Source: Geothrix sp.
GTDB taxonomy: Bacteria > Acidobacteriota > Holophagae > Holophagales > Holophagaceae
Length of the DNA stretch: 64,000 nucleotides
Assembly: GCA_030681515.1 (NCBI GenBank)
Contig: JAUXSE010000055.1
Coordinates: forward strand, 1 to 64,000
Direction of reading: 5' to 3'
The number at the start of each line of letters is the position of its first letter. Within the stretch, counting starts at the first letter, position 1. A program made the translations under genes and the position numbers. The notes beneath the pieces are model-generated. The model was not told the origin of the DNA and searched no databases. It saw nothing but the letters and a program-made list of their open reading frames with translations. Shown in pieces: positions 56,536-64,000 of this stretch.

Positions 56536-57726
56536 ATGGCCGGCGCCTACGCCACCTTCACCCACATCACCGACTACATGGGCTTCGAGGGCCTGCTCAC
56601 GGACGAAGAGCGGATGATCCGTGAATCGGCCCGGAAGTTCGTCAATGCCGAAGTGCTGCCCATCATCGAGAAGCACGCCCAGGACCAGACCTTCCCCAGC
56701 CACCTCATCCGGAAGATGGGCGAGCTGGGCTTCTACGGCCCCTCGCTGCCCGAGGAATACGGCTGCATGGGCGTGTCCAACGTCGCCTACGGCCTGCTGA
56801 TGTACGAGCTGGAGCGGGGCGATTCCGGCCTCCGCTCCTTCGCCTCCGTGCAGGGCAGCCTCGTCATGTGGCCCATCTACGCCTACGGCAGCGAAGAGCA
56901 GAAGAAGCACTGGCTGCCCAGGCTGGCCACCGGTGAAGTGATCGGCTGTTTCGGCCTCACCGAGCCGGATTTCGGCTCCAACCCCGGCGGCATGCTCACC
57001 AAGGCCGTGCGCGAACCCGGCGGGAAGTGGCGCATCAATGGCACCAAGATGTGGATCACCAACGGCACCGTGGCTGACGTGGCCGTGGTGTGGGCCCAGA
57101 CCGAGGACGGCATCCGCGGCTTCCTCGTGGAGAAGGGCGCCCCGGGCTTCAGCGCCCCAGAGATGAAGGGCAAGTGGAGCCTGCGCGCCTCTACCACCTC
57201 CGAGCTGGTGCTGGAGGACGTGATCGTGGATGAGGCCAAGTCCCTGCTGCCCAACGTGAAGGGCCTGAAGGGGCCCCTGGGCTGCCTCACCCAGGCCCGC
57301 TACGGCATCGCCTGGGGCGCCCTGGGCGCCGCCGATGCCTGCTACCAGTGCGCCCTGGATTACGCGCAGACCCGCATCCAGTTCGACCGCCCCATCGCCG
57401 GCTTCCAGCTCCAGCAGGAGAAGCTGGCCTGGATGGTCACCGAGCTCACCAAGGGCCAGCTGCTGGTGCATCAGCTGGGCCGCCTGAAGGACGCCAGGAC
57501 CTACACGCCCGCCCAGGTCTCCATGGCCAAGATGAACAACGTGAACGTGTCTCTCGAGATCTGCCGCAAGGCCCGCACCATCCTTGGCGCCAACGGCATC
57601 CTCGACGAGTACCCCATCATGCGCCACATGGCCAACCTCGAGAGCGTCTACACCTATGAGGGGACACACGATATGCACACCCTCATCATCGGCCAGGAGA
57701 TCACGGGGATTCCCGCCTACCGCTGA
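56536..57726 (+). CDS. gcdH: Glutaryl-CoA dehydrogenase-type acyl-CoA dehydrogenase
   Basis: 396 residues of the FAD acyl-CoA dehydrogenase family. EVIGCFGLTEPDFGSNPGGMLTKA and MWITNGTVADVAVVWAQ bind FAD and substrate; ARYGIAWGALGAADACYQCALDYAQTRIQFDRPIAGFQLQQEKLAWM is the GCDH-type core; the catalytic Glu375 lies in YEGTHDMHTLIIGQEITG. GCDH oxidises glutaryl-CoA to crotonyl-CoA in Lys/Trp breakdown. A ribosome site AGGAGATCTCCC precedes the ATG. Confidence 0.9.
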   Translation: MAGAYATFTHITDYMGFEGLLTDEERMIRESARKFVNAEVLPIIEKHAQDQTFPSHLIRKMGELGFYGPSLPEEYGCMGVSNVAYGLLMYELERGDSGLRSFASVQGSLVMWPIYAYGSEEQKKHWLPRLATGEVIGCFGLTEPDFGSNPGGMLTKAVREPGGKWRINGTKMWITNGTVADVAVVWAQTEDGIRGFLVEKGAPGFSAPEMKGKWSLRASTTSELVLEDVIVDEAKSLLPNVKGLKGPLGCLTQARYGIAWGALGAADACYQCALDYAQTRIQFDRPIAGFQLQQEKLAWMVTELTKGQLLVHQLGRLKDARTYTPAQVSMAKMNNVNVSLEICRKARTILGANGILDEYPIMRHMANLESVYTYEGTHDMHTLIIGQEITGIPAYR

Positions 57727-57737
57727 GGCCTTTTCCA

Positions 57738-57773
57738 CGCTAAATCGCGGGCCGCATGGCCCGCGATTTAGCG
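57738..57773 (+). terminator. Hairpin between gcdH and patatin gene
   Basis: A perfect 16-base stem (57738-57753 with 57758-57773) closes a four-base loop GCAT. The right arm ends in GATTTAGCG with no T run after it. It most likely ends the gcdH transcript; the patatin ATG is 13 bases further, so its promoter must be upstream or it is read through. Confidence 0.65.
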
Positions 57774-57786
57774 CCTAGAATGCCTC

Positions 57787-58770
57787 ATGGCCCGCCCATT
57801 TCGAATCCTCTCCATTGACGGCGGCGGCATCCGCGGCCTCATCCCGGCCCTGGTGCTTGCCGAGCTGGAACGGCAGACGGGGCGGCCCGTCGCGGACTGC
57901 TTCGACCTCATCGCGGGCACCAGCACGGGGGGCATCCTGGCCCTGGGGCTCACGCGACCTGGCGAAGGGGGGCGGCCCCGGTATTCGGCGCAGGATCTGG
58001 CCAACCTCTACCTGAAAGAAGGCGCGCGCATCTTCGACGAAAGCCTCTGGCGGCGGCTCACCAACCCCATGGGGCTCCGCGCCGCCAGGTATCCGCCGGA
58101 GGGCATCGAGGGTGTGCTGGCCCAGTATTTCGGCGAGACGCGGCTCAAGGATGCGCTCGCCGAAGTCCTGGTGACGGCCTACGACCTGGAGAAACGGGAC
58201 GCCTTCTTCTACCGCCGCCGCCGGGCCCGCGAGGATGCCCGCTACGACGTGCCCATGCGCGTGGCGGCCCGGGCCACCAGCGCCGCGCCCACCTACTTCG
58301 AGCCCGCCCTGGTGTCGTGGCCCGCGGAGCGGGATGTGCTGGTGGATGGTGGCGTCTTCGCCAACAACCCCGCCATGTGCGCCTACGCGGAGGCCTGGCA
58401 GACCCTGGCCGAAGCGGGCCGGAGTGCCGACGACGTCCTTCTCGTGTCCCTGGGCACGGGGGTCTACACCCCGCCCTACCGCTACGAGGAAGCCAAGGGC
58501 TGGGGCGTGGCCGGGTGGGCCAGGCCCGTGCTGGACGTGATCTTCGATGGCGTGGCCGACACCGTGGACTACCAGCTGCGCCAGCTGCTGCCCGCCGCGG
58601 CGGACGGCGCACCCCGCTACCACCGCTTCCAGACCGGCCTCGACGCTGGCCTCGGCGAGATGGATGACACCAGCCCCCAGCATCTGGAGGGCCTGCATCG
58701 CGCTGCCGAAGCCATCCTTCAGCGCCAGGCGGCCGAAGTGGAAGCCCTCGCGAAGCGGCTCACGAGTTAG
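57787..58770 (+). CDS. Patatin-like phospholipase
   Basis: 327 residues. It opens with RILSIDGGGIRGLIPALVLAELE (oxyanion hole DGGGIRG), has the nucleophile elbow GTSTG (Ser46) and the catalytic Asp187 in VDGGVFANNP. It should hydrolyse membrane lipids. CBASS effectors such as CapV look similar, but no nucleotidyltransferase or CBASS partner lies nearby. It ends overlapping the convergent universal stress protein gene by four bases. Confidence 0.9.
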   Translation: MARPFRILSIDGGGIRGLIPALVLAELERQTGRPVADCFDLIAGTSTGGILALGLTRPGEGGRPRYSAQDLANLYLKEGARIFDESLWRRLTNPMGLRAARYPPEGIEGVLAQYFGETRLKDALAEVLVTAYDLEKRDAFFYRRRRAREDARYDVPMRVAARATSAAPTYFEPALVSWPAERDVLVDGGVFANNPAMCAYAEAWQTLAEAGRSADDVLLVSLGTGVYTPPYRYEEAKGWGVAGWARPVLDVIFDGVADTVDYQLRQLLPAAADGAPRYHRFQTGLDAGLGEMDDTSPQHLEGLHRAAEAILQRQAAEVEALAKRLTS

Positions 58771-59195
58771 TGCGTCTTGTCCGTCCGCACCACGAGCACA
58801 TCACAGGGGGCCAGCCGCACGACCCTGGCGGCGGTACTGCCGAAGAGCAGGCGCTCCAGCGTGGAATGTCCCACCTGGGCCACCACCAGCAGGGTCCGGG
58901 GATCAGCTTCGGATACCAGCTCCTCGGCGGGCCCACCCCACTTCACGATCACGGAGGCCCCGGCATAGGGCTTGACCCAGCCGTTCAGCTGTTCCCGGGC
59001 GTGGTCCTCCATGGTGTGGAGCCAGGCGGGGTCAGGCAGCGCGATCTGGGCTTCCGGCAACATGGGCGCCGGGGGCTGAAGCACATGCATGGCCACCAGC
59101 GGCACGCCGCACTGGGCGGCCCAGGTTCCGGCCCGTTCCAGGGCCTGCTTCGAGGCTTCGGAGAAATCCACACCCACCAGCACCCGCGTGATCAT
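58767..59195 (-). CDS. Universal stress protein (UspA family)
   Basis: 142 residues. The single Usp domain begins ITRVLVGVDFSEASKQAL, with ATP-binding GHSTLERLLFGSTAARVV (G-x2-G-x9-G-S/T type) and ends in APCDVLVV. Usp proteins bind ATP or act as stress chaperones; no further domain is fused. Gene stands alone. Confidence 0.93.
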   Translation of the reverse strand: MITRVLVGVDFSEASKQALERAGTWAAQCGVPLVAMHVLQPPAPMLPEAQIALPDPAWLHTMEDHAREQLNGWVKPYAGASVIVKWGGPAEELVSEADPRTLLVVAQVGHSTLERLLFGSTAARVVRLAPCDVLVVRTDKTH

Positions 59196-59371
59196 GGCAG
59201 CCTCCGTCCGGACACCCCAAAGATAAGGCCATGGTCTTCAATCTGTGCGGTTTTTTTCAGGGTTGGGGTTGAAATAAGAGTTGCAACACATAAAATGGAC
59301 CCAGGGGCGCCAGGCTCCCCCTTCCACCCGCCGGATCCCGCGGCCACTCCGGGTTCGCCTGAGGAGGTTCC
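59196..59371. other. Intergenic region, no gene seen
   Basis: 176 bases between the divergent usp and pirin-like genes. It holds an AT-rich stretch near 59265-59295 that may be a promoter; I see no repeat or small gene. Confidence 0.4.
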
Positions 59372-59761
59372 ATGCGCATCAAGCCGGTTTCATCCCTCAT
59401 TCCCGGCCTGCCCACCCAGGATGGCCACCGCGTGCCGCTCATCCGCCTGGTACCCGGCCAGGGCCAGCGCGGCGACGAAGCCTTCCGGGCCATGGATCCC
59501 TTCCTGCTCATGGATCATTTCGGTCCCATGGTGCTGGCTCCAGGCACGGACGCGGGCTTCCCGCCCCATCCGCACCGCGGCTTCCAGACGCTCACCTACT
59601 TGATCCAGGGCGCCTTCCGGCACCGGGATAGCACGGGGGCATCGGGCCTGCTGCGGCCCGGCGGCGCCCAGCTGATGAACGCCGGATCCGGCATCGTCCA
59701 CGAGGAGATCGAGCAGGCGTTCCTGGACTATCAGGCGGGGCGCATGGGGCATCTGGACTGA
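59372..59761 (+). CDS. Pirin-like protein with internal deletion
   Basis: 129 residues. The N-terminal cupin of pirin is present: DPFLLMDHFGPMVL, GFPPHPHRGFQTLTYLIQG (metal-site His pair), RHRDSTGASGLLRPGGAQLMNAGSGIVHEE. The next residues, EIEQAFLDYQAGRMG, match the extreme C-terminus of full-length pirins, where a short EEIxQAxxDYxxGRFG tail is usual. About 130-150 residues between these parts, the second cupin, seem missing, yet the frame is intact. AGGAGG precedes the ATG. It is either a shortened functional cupin or a decaying gene. Confidence 0.8.
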   Translation: MRIKPVSSLIPGLPTQDGHRVPLIRLVPGQGQRGDEAFRAMDPFLLMDHFGPMVLAPGTDAGFPPHPHRGFQTLTYLIQGAFRHRDSTGASGLLRPGGAQLMNAGSGIVHEEIEQAFLDYQAGRMGHLD

Positions 59762-59762
59762 A

Positions 59763-61151
59763 CTACAGCGGCTTCGCCTCGAGCTTCCGCACGAAGGTGA
59801 ACCGCCCTGATGCCAGCTTGCCCAGGGCCCGTGCCAGGGCTTCGCGGCTGCAGGCCAGCTCCGCGCTCCAGGCCTCCAGGGGCAGTTCTCCGCCGTCGGG
59901 ATGGGCCTCGACCCAGGCTTCCCACAGGGCCGAAAGCGCTGCGGCCTCTGGTTCCTGGCGGTCCCGCCAGCCGCGCTCCTGGGGGCGCTTCGGTTCGTAG
60001 AAGGCCGTGCCCCGGAGCTTGTCGGGAAGGAAGGCCTGCTCGCGGTCGTAGTCGTCGTGGGAGTAGTGGTAGCCCGCCCCGCGGCCCGCCTTGCGGGCGG
60101 TGGCGGTGTGGGCGTCGCGGATGGCTTCGGGAATGGGCGCGTCCTCCGCCGCCAGGGCCGCATCCACGGCCAGGATGGTGGCGTTGCTCTTGGGGGCGTT
60201 GGCCACGTAGATCACGGCCTGGGCCAGGGGGATGCGGGCCTCGGGCCAGCCGATCTGCTCCACGGCGCGGCTGGCGGCCTCGCAAAGGATGAAGGCCTGG
60301 GGGTCAGCGTTGCCCACGTCCTCGGCGGCGCAGACCATGAGGCGCCGGGCGATGAAGCGGGGATCCTCACCGCCACGGATCATGCGGCTCAGGTAGTAGA
60401 GGGCCGCGTCGGCGTCGGAACCGCGCAGGCTCTTCTGGAAGGCGCTGGCCAGGTCGTAGTGGCCGTCGGCGCGGTCGAACATCATGCGTCCGCCCAGGGC
60501 GCCCTGAAGGGATTCCAGGTCCGGATCCGGCATCTCCATCCAGGTTTCCAGACCGGAAAGGGCCGAGCGCAGATCGCCCCCGGCCCAGTGGGAGAGCCAC
60601 TCGAAGACTTCGCCGGGTTCCGGTTCGGCGCCGCGCTCCTTCGCCCAGGCCCGCTTCAGCACCTTCAGGATGTGGGCTGGCTCCAGGGCCTGGAGGGCGA
60701 TGAGCTGGCAGCGGCTGCGCAGCGCCGGATTCAGGTAGAAGGCCGGATTCTCCGTGGTGGCGCCGATGAGGACGGCCTCGCCGCGCTCCAGGAAGGGCAG
60801 CAGGATGTCCTGCTGGGCCCGGTTGAAGCGGTGGATCTCGTCCAGGAACACCACGGGCGGCACGTGGCGGAAGAGTGGCATCTCGCGGCTGTCCGCCAGG
60901 AACTTCTTCAGCTCCGCCGCGCTGCCGCTGGCCCCCGAGAACTCCATGAAACCGTGGCCCGTGGCCTCCGCGAGGATGCGGGCCAGCGTCGTCTTGCCCG
61001 TGCCCGGCGGGCCCCACATCACCATGGACGGCAGGCGTCCGCCCGCCGTGAGGCGCGTCAGCGCCCCCTTGGGCCCCAGCAGATGGGCCTGGCCCACCAC
61101 CTCGTCGAGGGTGGCGGGGCGGAGGCGTTCGGGCAGGGGGATGTGGGACAT
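59763..61151 (-). CDS. rarA: Replication-associated recombination protein RarA
   Basis: About 462 residues. AAA+ clamp-loader-like: RPATLDEVVGQAHLLG, Walker [14 protein letters not shown], Walker B FLDEIHRFNRAQQD, ATTENPAFYLNPALRSRCQ, then MIRGGEDPRFIARRLMVCAAEDVGNADP and YHYSHDDYDREQAFLPDKLRG of the MgsA group. RarA works at stalled replication forks. After the usual RarA end, about 65 extra residues follow with a helical/winged-helix look. The ATG at 61151 precedes the homology; the frame extends upstream. Confidence 0.93.
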   Translation of the reverse strand: MSHIPLPERLRPATLDEVVGQAHLLGPKGALTRLTAGGRLPSMVMWGPPGTGKTTLARILAEATGHGFMEFSGASGSAAELKKFLADSREMPLFRHVPPVVFLDEIHRFNRAQQDILLPFLERGEAVLIGATTENPAFYLNPALRSRCQLIALQALEPAHILKVLKRAWAKERGAEPEPGEVFEWLSHWAGGDLRSALSGLETWMEMPDPDLESLQGALGGRMMFDRADGHYDLASAFQKSLRGSDADAALYYLSRMIRGGEDPRFIARRLMVCAAEDVGNADPQAFILCEAASRAVEQIGWPEARIPLAQAVIYVANAPKSNATILAVDAALAAEDAPIPEAIRDAHTATARKAGRGAGYHYSHDDYDREQAFLPDKLRGTAFYEPKRPQERGWRDRQEPEAAALSALWEAWVEAHPDGGELPLEAWSAELACSREALARALGKLASGRFTFVRKLEAKPL

Positions 61152-61195
61152 GGGTGGCCGGACCTCCAGCCTATCCGCTGTGCTAGGCTCCCCGC

Positions 61196-62383
61196 ATGCG
61201 CCAGCTTCCCGCCTACGAACGCGATCCATATGCCACGAGCCTGGAGACCCGCATCAAGCGCTGCGGGGAGGAACAGGGGCGGCCCTTCGCGGTCCTGGAG
61301 GACACGGTCTGCTACCCCGAAGGCGGCGGGCAACCCTGCGATCTGGGCACGGTGAACGGGATCGCCGTGGTGGATGTGCAGAAGCGCGAAGGTGAGATCC
61401 GGCACTACCTGGGTTCAGCCGTGCCCGAGGGCCCGGCCTCGCTGAAGCTGGACTGGAACCGCCGCTTCGATCACATGCAGCAGCACACGGGCCAGCACCT
61501 GCTGACGGCCGTGGCGCAGGATCAGTTCCAGTGGGCGACCACGGCCTTCCATCTGGGGGCGTCGGTCTGCGACATCGAGATCACTGCTCACTCCTTTTCG
61601 CTACGCGAAATGGAGCAATTGGAAGAAGCTGTGGCGGCGGAGATCCGCGCCCGGCGCGAGGTCACGGCCCGCCGGGTGGATGTCGAGGCCTACGGGCAGG
61701 AGGCCGTGCGCTCCCGGGGCCTGCCTGAAGGGCACACGGGCGATATCCGTCTGGTGCAGATCGCCGGGGTGGACCTGAACACCTGCGGCGGCACGCACCT
61801 GCGCCACACCGGCGAGATCGAGGCCCTCAAGCTGCTGGGCACCGAAAGCCTCCGTGGGGGTACGCGCCTCTACTATGTGGCCGGAAGGCGCGCCAGGCTG
61901 CGCCTGGGCGCGCATGAAAAGCGCAACGCCGCCCTGCGCACGCTGTTGGGCGCGCCGGACGAAGAGCTGGTGCCGGCGCTCCAGATCAAGCTCGACCAGT
62001 TGCTGGCCCTGGAACGGCGCAGCCGGAAGCTGGAGGAGGAACTGGCCGAGTACCAGGCCGCGGCCCTGGCGGCGCGGCCCGGCAACCTGGTGGAAGCCCA
62101 TCTGGAGGGCCGGGACATGGCCTTCCTCCAGAAACTGGCCCGGGGCGTCCTCGCGGTGGCTCCCGCCAAGGCCGTGTTCCTCACCGCCGATGTGGGCGGG
62201 CAGGGGCTCTTCCTGCTCAGTGCGGGGGCGTCCTCCAGCCTCGATGTGCCCGGGGCCGGCCAGGCCGTGGCGGCCCTCCTGGGCGCCAAGGGCGGGGGTG
62301 CGGGCAAGACTTTCCAAGGCCGGGCGCCCAGCCTGGCGGCGCGGGCCGAAGCCCTCGCAGACCTCCAGGAACGGGAGGGCTGA
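61196..62383 (+). CDS. AlaX-like alanyl-tRNA editing protein with DHHA1 domain
   Basis: 395 residues. The editing domain shows CYPEGGGQPCDLG, the zinc ligands HTGQHLL and CGGTHLRHTGE, and a C-terminal DHHA1-like part (ALAARPGNLVEAHLEGRDMAFLQ, LLSAGASSSLDVPGAGQ) joined by a coiled coil (RSRKLEEELAEYQ). Such proteins hydrolyse mischarged Ser- or Gly-tRNA(Ala). Divergent from rarA with 44 bases between. Confidence 0.92.
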   Translation: MRQLPAYERDPYATSLETRIKRCGEEQGRPFAVLEDTVCYPEGGGQPCDLGTVNGIAVVDVQKREGEIRHYLGSAVPEGPASLKLDWNRRFDHMQQHTGQHLLTAVAQDQFQWATTAFHLGASVCDIEITAHSFSLREMEQLEEAVAAEIRARREVTARRVDVEAYGQEAVRSRGLPEGHTGDIRLVQIAGVDLNTCGGTHLRHTGEIEALKLLGTESLRGGTRLYYVAGRRARLRLGAHEKRNAALRTLLGAPDEELVPALQIKLDQLLALERRSRKLEEELAEYQAAALAARPGNLVEAHLEGRDMAFLQKLARGVLAVAPAKAVFLTADVGGQGLFLLSAGASSSLDVPGAGQAVAALLGAKGGGAGKTFQGRAPSLAARAEALADLQEREG

Positions 62384-62386
62384 CCC

Positions 62387-63232
62387 ATGCTCCGGCCCCT
62401 TCACCCATGGATCACGGGCCTCTCCAGGCTGCTGATCTGGGCCCTCCTGGCCTACGCCGGACTCTGCCTGGCGGCCTTTCTGGCGCAGCGGCGGATGCTG
62501 TACTTCCCGGATCGCGGCGGCGAGCCGGAGGCCCTCCAGCGGGCTGCCCGCCTGGGGCTCGCCCCCTGGCGGGATGGGGCCGGCCGTCTGCTGGGATGGC
62601 GGCGCCCCTTGATGACGGGCTCCCGGCCCCGGGTGCTGGTGCTGCACGGGAATGCCGGGGATGCCCTGGGCCGGGTGGTCTACCTCCCGGTGCTGGAGGC
62701 CGCGGGCTTCGAGGGGGTGCTGCTGGAGTACCCGGGCTACGGGTGCCGCCCCGGGGCCCCCACGGAGGCCACCCTGGTGGCGGATGCCCGGGCCGCCCTT
62801 TCGCTCCTGCGCCAGGAGCGGACCCCGGTGGTGCTGATGGGGGAGAGCCTCGGTTCCGGTGTGGCGGTCCAGGCGGCCGCCGCGGATCCCGATTCGGTGG
62901 CCGGGCTCCTGCTGACCGTGCCCTTCGCGCGGATGACCGAGGTGGCGGCCCATCACTATCCCTACCTCCCCATGGGCCTGCTGCTGCGGGACCGCTGGGA
63001 CAGCCTGGGGGCGGCCCGGGGTTATCCCGGCCCCGTGGCGGTGCTGGTGGCGGGACGGGATGAGGTGGTGGGCCCCGGGCAGGGGCACCGGCTGGCCGGG
63101 GCCTTCCCCGGGCCGGTCCGGGTCTGGGAGGCACCCCAGTCCGGGCACAACGAGCTTCAGCTGGATCCGGGCCGGCCCCCCTGGTCCGACATGCTGGCCT
63201 TCCTCCGGGAGCAGGCCGGGATGCGACAATGA
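62387..63232 (+). CDS. Alpha/beta hydrolase, membrane-anchored
   Basis: 281 residues. An N-terminal membrane helix (LLIWALLAYAGLCLAAFLA) precedes an alpha/beta hydrolase core of the YqkD/Bem46 kind: VLVLHGNAGDALGR, GVLLEYPGYGCRPGAPTEA, nucleophile LMGESLGSGVAVQ (GESLG), acid in VLVAGRDEVV and catalytic His in SGHNEL. Substrate unknown. It starts three bases after the editing protein gene. Confidence 0.88.
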   Translation: MLRPLHPWITGLSRLLIWALLAYAGLCLAAFLAQRRMLYFPDRGGEPEALQRAARLGLAPWRDGAGRLLGWRRPLMTGSRPRVLVLHGNAGDALGRVVYLPVLEAAGFEGVLLEYPGYGCRPGAPTEATLVADARAALSLLRQERTPVVLMGESLGSGVAVQAAAADPDSVAGLLLTVPFARMTEVAAHHYPYLPMGLLLRDRWDSLGAARGYPGPVAVLVAGRDEVVGPGQGHRLAGAFPGPVRVWEAPQSGHNELQLDPGRPPWSDMLAFLREQAGMRQ

Positions 63233-63239
63233 TTCCGCC

Positions 63240-64000
63240 ATGGATCTGATCTACCTCGACCACAACGCCACCACGCCCCTGGACCCCGAGGCCTTCGAGG
63301 CCATGCGCCCCTGGTTCACGGAGCGCTTCGGCAATGCCAGTTCCGCCTACGCGCTGGGGCATCTGTCGGATGGCGCGGTGGTGGCGGCGCGGGAGCAGGT
63401 GGCGGCCCTGGTGGGTTGCACGCCGGCAGAAATCGTCTTCACCAGCGGCGGCACCGAAAGCCTGAACCACGCCTTCCGGGGCGTGTGGGAGGCCTTCCCG
63501 GCGAAGCGGCACCTGGTGGCGACCGCGGTGGAGCATCCCGCCGTGCGGGCGCTGGTGCTGTGGTGGCGCGCCCAGGGGGGCGAGGTCACGGACGGGGGCG
63601 TGGATGGCGAAGGGCGCCTCGACCTGGCGGCGCTCGAAGCCGCGGTGCGCCCGGATACGGCCCTGGTGGCCGTCATGGCCGCCAACAACGAATCGGGCGT
63701 GCTCTTCCCGGTGGCCGAAGCCGCCCGCATCGCCCATGCCAAGGGCGCCCTCTTCCTGGTGGACGCCACCCAGGCCATGGGCAAGCTCCCGGTGGACGCG
63801 GCGGCCTGGGGCGCCGATCTGCTCTGCCTCAGCGGGCACAAGTTCCATGGGCCGAAGGGCGTGGGCCTGCTCATGATCCGCCGCGGCGTGCGCCTGAAGC
63901 CCCTGATGCTGGGCGGCTCCCAGGAGCGCGGACGCCGGGGCGGTACCGAGAACGTGCCGGGTCTCGTGGGCCTGGGCAAGGCCGCGGAACGGGCCCAGGC
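63240..64000 (+). CDS. Cysteine desulfurase (partial, cut by window end)
   Basis: The first 253 residues of a NifS/IscS-type enzyme run off the right edge. It opens with LIYLDHNATTPLDPEA, has EIVFTSGGTESLNHAF, VEHPAV, and the PLP-binding Lys201 in LSGHKFHGPKGVG, followed by LGGSQERGRRGGTENV. It takes sulfur from cysteine for Fe-S clusters or tRNA thiolation. The ATG at 63240 is seven bases after the hydrolase stop. The catalytic cysteine loop should lie beyond the window. Confidence 0.94.
   Translation, partial: MDLIYLDHNATTPLDPEAFEAMRPWFTERFGNASSAYALGHLSDGAVVAAREQVAALVGCTPAEIVFTSGGTESLNHAFRGVWEAFPAKRHLVATAVEHPAVRALVLWWRAQGGEVTDGGVDGEGRLDLAALEAAVRPDTALVAVMAANNESGVLFPVAEAARIAHAKGALFLVDATQAMGKLPVDAAAWGADLLCLSGHKFHGPKGVGLLMIRRGVRLKPLMLGGSQERGRRGGTENVPGLVGLGKAAERAQ

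Noticed and set aside
57787-58770. CBASS or other anti-phage system around the patatin gene
   Set aside because: No nucleotidyltransferase, ubiquitin-like, HORMA or other defence gene in the neighbourhood.

Overview
The window is a GC-rich (roughly 65-70 %), densely coded bacterial chromosome segment. Most genes lie in short co-oriented runs with start/stop overlaps of 1-4 bases, and GTG and TTG starts are common. Several things together suggest an Acidobacteriota member, most likely of the Holophagae (Geothrix/Holophaga-like): bacillithiol genes (bshB1, bshC), a Kdo-kinase-like LPS gene, bactofilin plus M23 peptidase, DUF4388 and DUF1844 proteins, a flagellar export operon, and a UbiA prenyltransferase typical of quinone makers. 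This assignment is inference; no rRNA or tRNA is present to confirm it. I see no prophage, IS transposase, CRISPR array or defence island.

Layout. 0.2-1.9 kb: urocanase (hutU). 1.9-5.1 kb: a likely redox/electrophile-response locus, in which a HxlR-family regulator is divergent from a four-gene operon (WrbA-like flavoprotein, thioredoxin, nitroreductase, aldo/keto reductase) with an inverted repeat between them. 5.2-9.4 kb: a four-gene overlapping operon for a Tat-exported molybdenum hydroxylase (iorA-iorB-type subunits, XdhC, MocA). 9.5-15.5 kb: flagellar export genes fliO-fliP-fliQ-fliR-flhB, then an unusual receiver-SHOCT protein and an exported repeat protein. 15.5-18.3 kb: exported cyclophilin, Kdo-kinase-like gene, DUF2344 protein. 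18.3-26.4 kb (minus): bshC-bshB1-tilS-ftsH-folP-glmM-ftsW, joining bacillithiol, tRNA modification, proteolysis, folate and cell-wall functions in one run.

26.5-34.7 kb: an unknown small protein, MgtC/DUF4010 membrane protein, small basic protein, aldehyde dehydrogenase, pta, purN, nnr, tsaE and an HNH protein. 34.7-40.6 kb: pabB, pepA with a strong terminator, an HU/IHF-type protein, a CsgG-like exported protein, then an alpha/beta hydrolase, ferredoxin and lipoprotein run. 40.7-46.8 kb: ispF coupled to an FHA-GAF histidine kinase, ruvB, bactofilin/M23 pair, UbiA prenyltransferase, secreted protein. 46.9-52.2 kb: cytosolic cyclophilin, tag, metG, xth, then a TPR protein. 52.4-57.7 kb: a tightly coupled DUF1844 / TPR-zinc-ribbon membrane protein / DUF4388 membrane protein trio, then tdk and a glutaryl-CoA-type dehydrogenase. 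57.8-64 kb: patatin, universal stress protein, an internally deleted pirin, rarA, an AlaX-like editing protein, a hydrolase, and a cysteine desulfurase cut by the window end.

The most interesting items are the HxlR-linked detoxification operon and its operator-like repeat, the pirin that seems to have lost its middle in frame, the receiver-SHOCT fusion, the stand-alone DUF2344 protein, the short BshC, the DUF1844/TPR/DUF4388 trio, and several families of small palindromic or tandem repeats, two copies of which share a 13-base core 27 kb apart.
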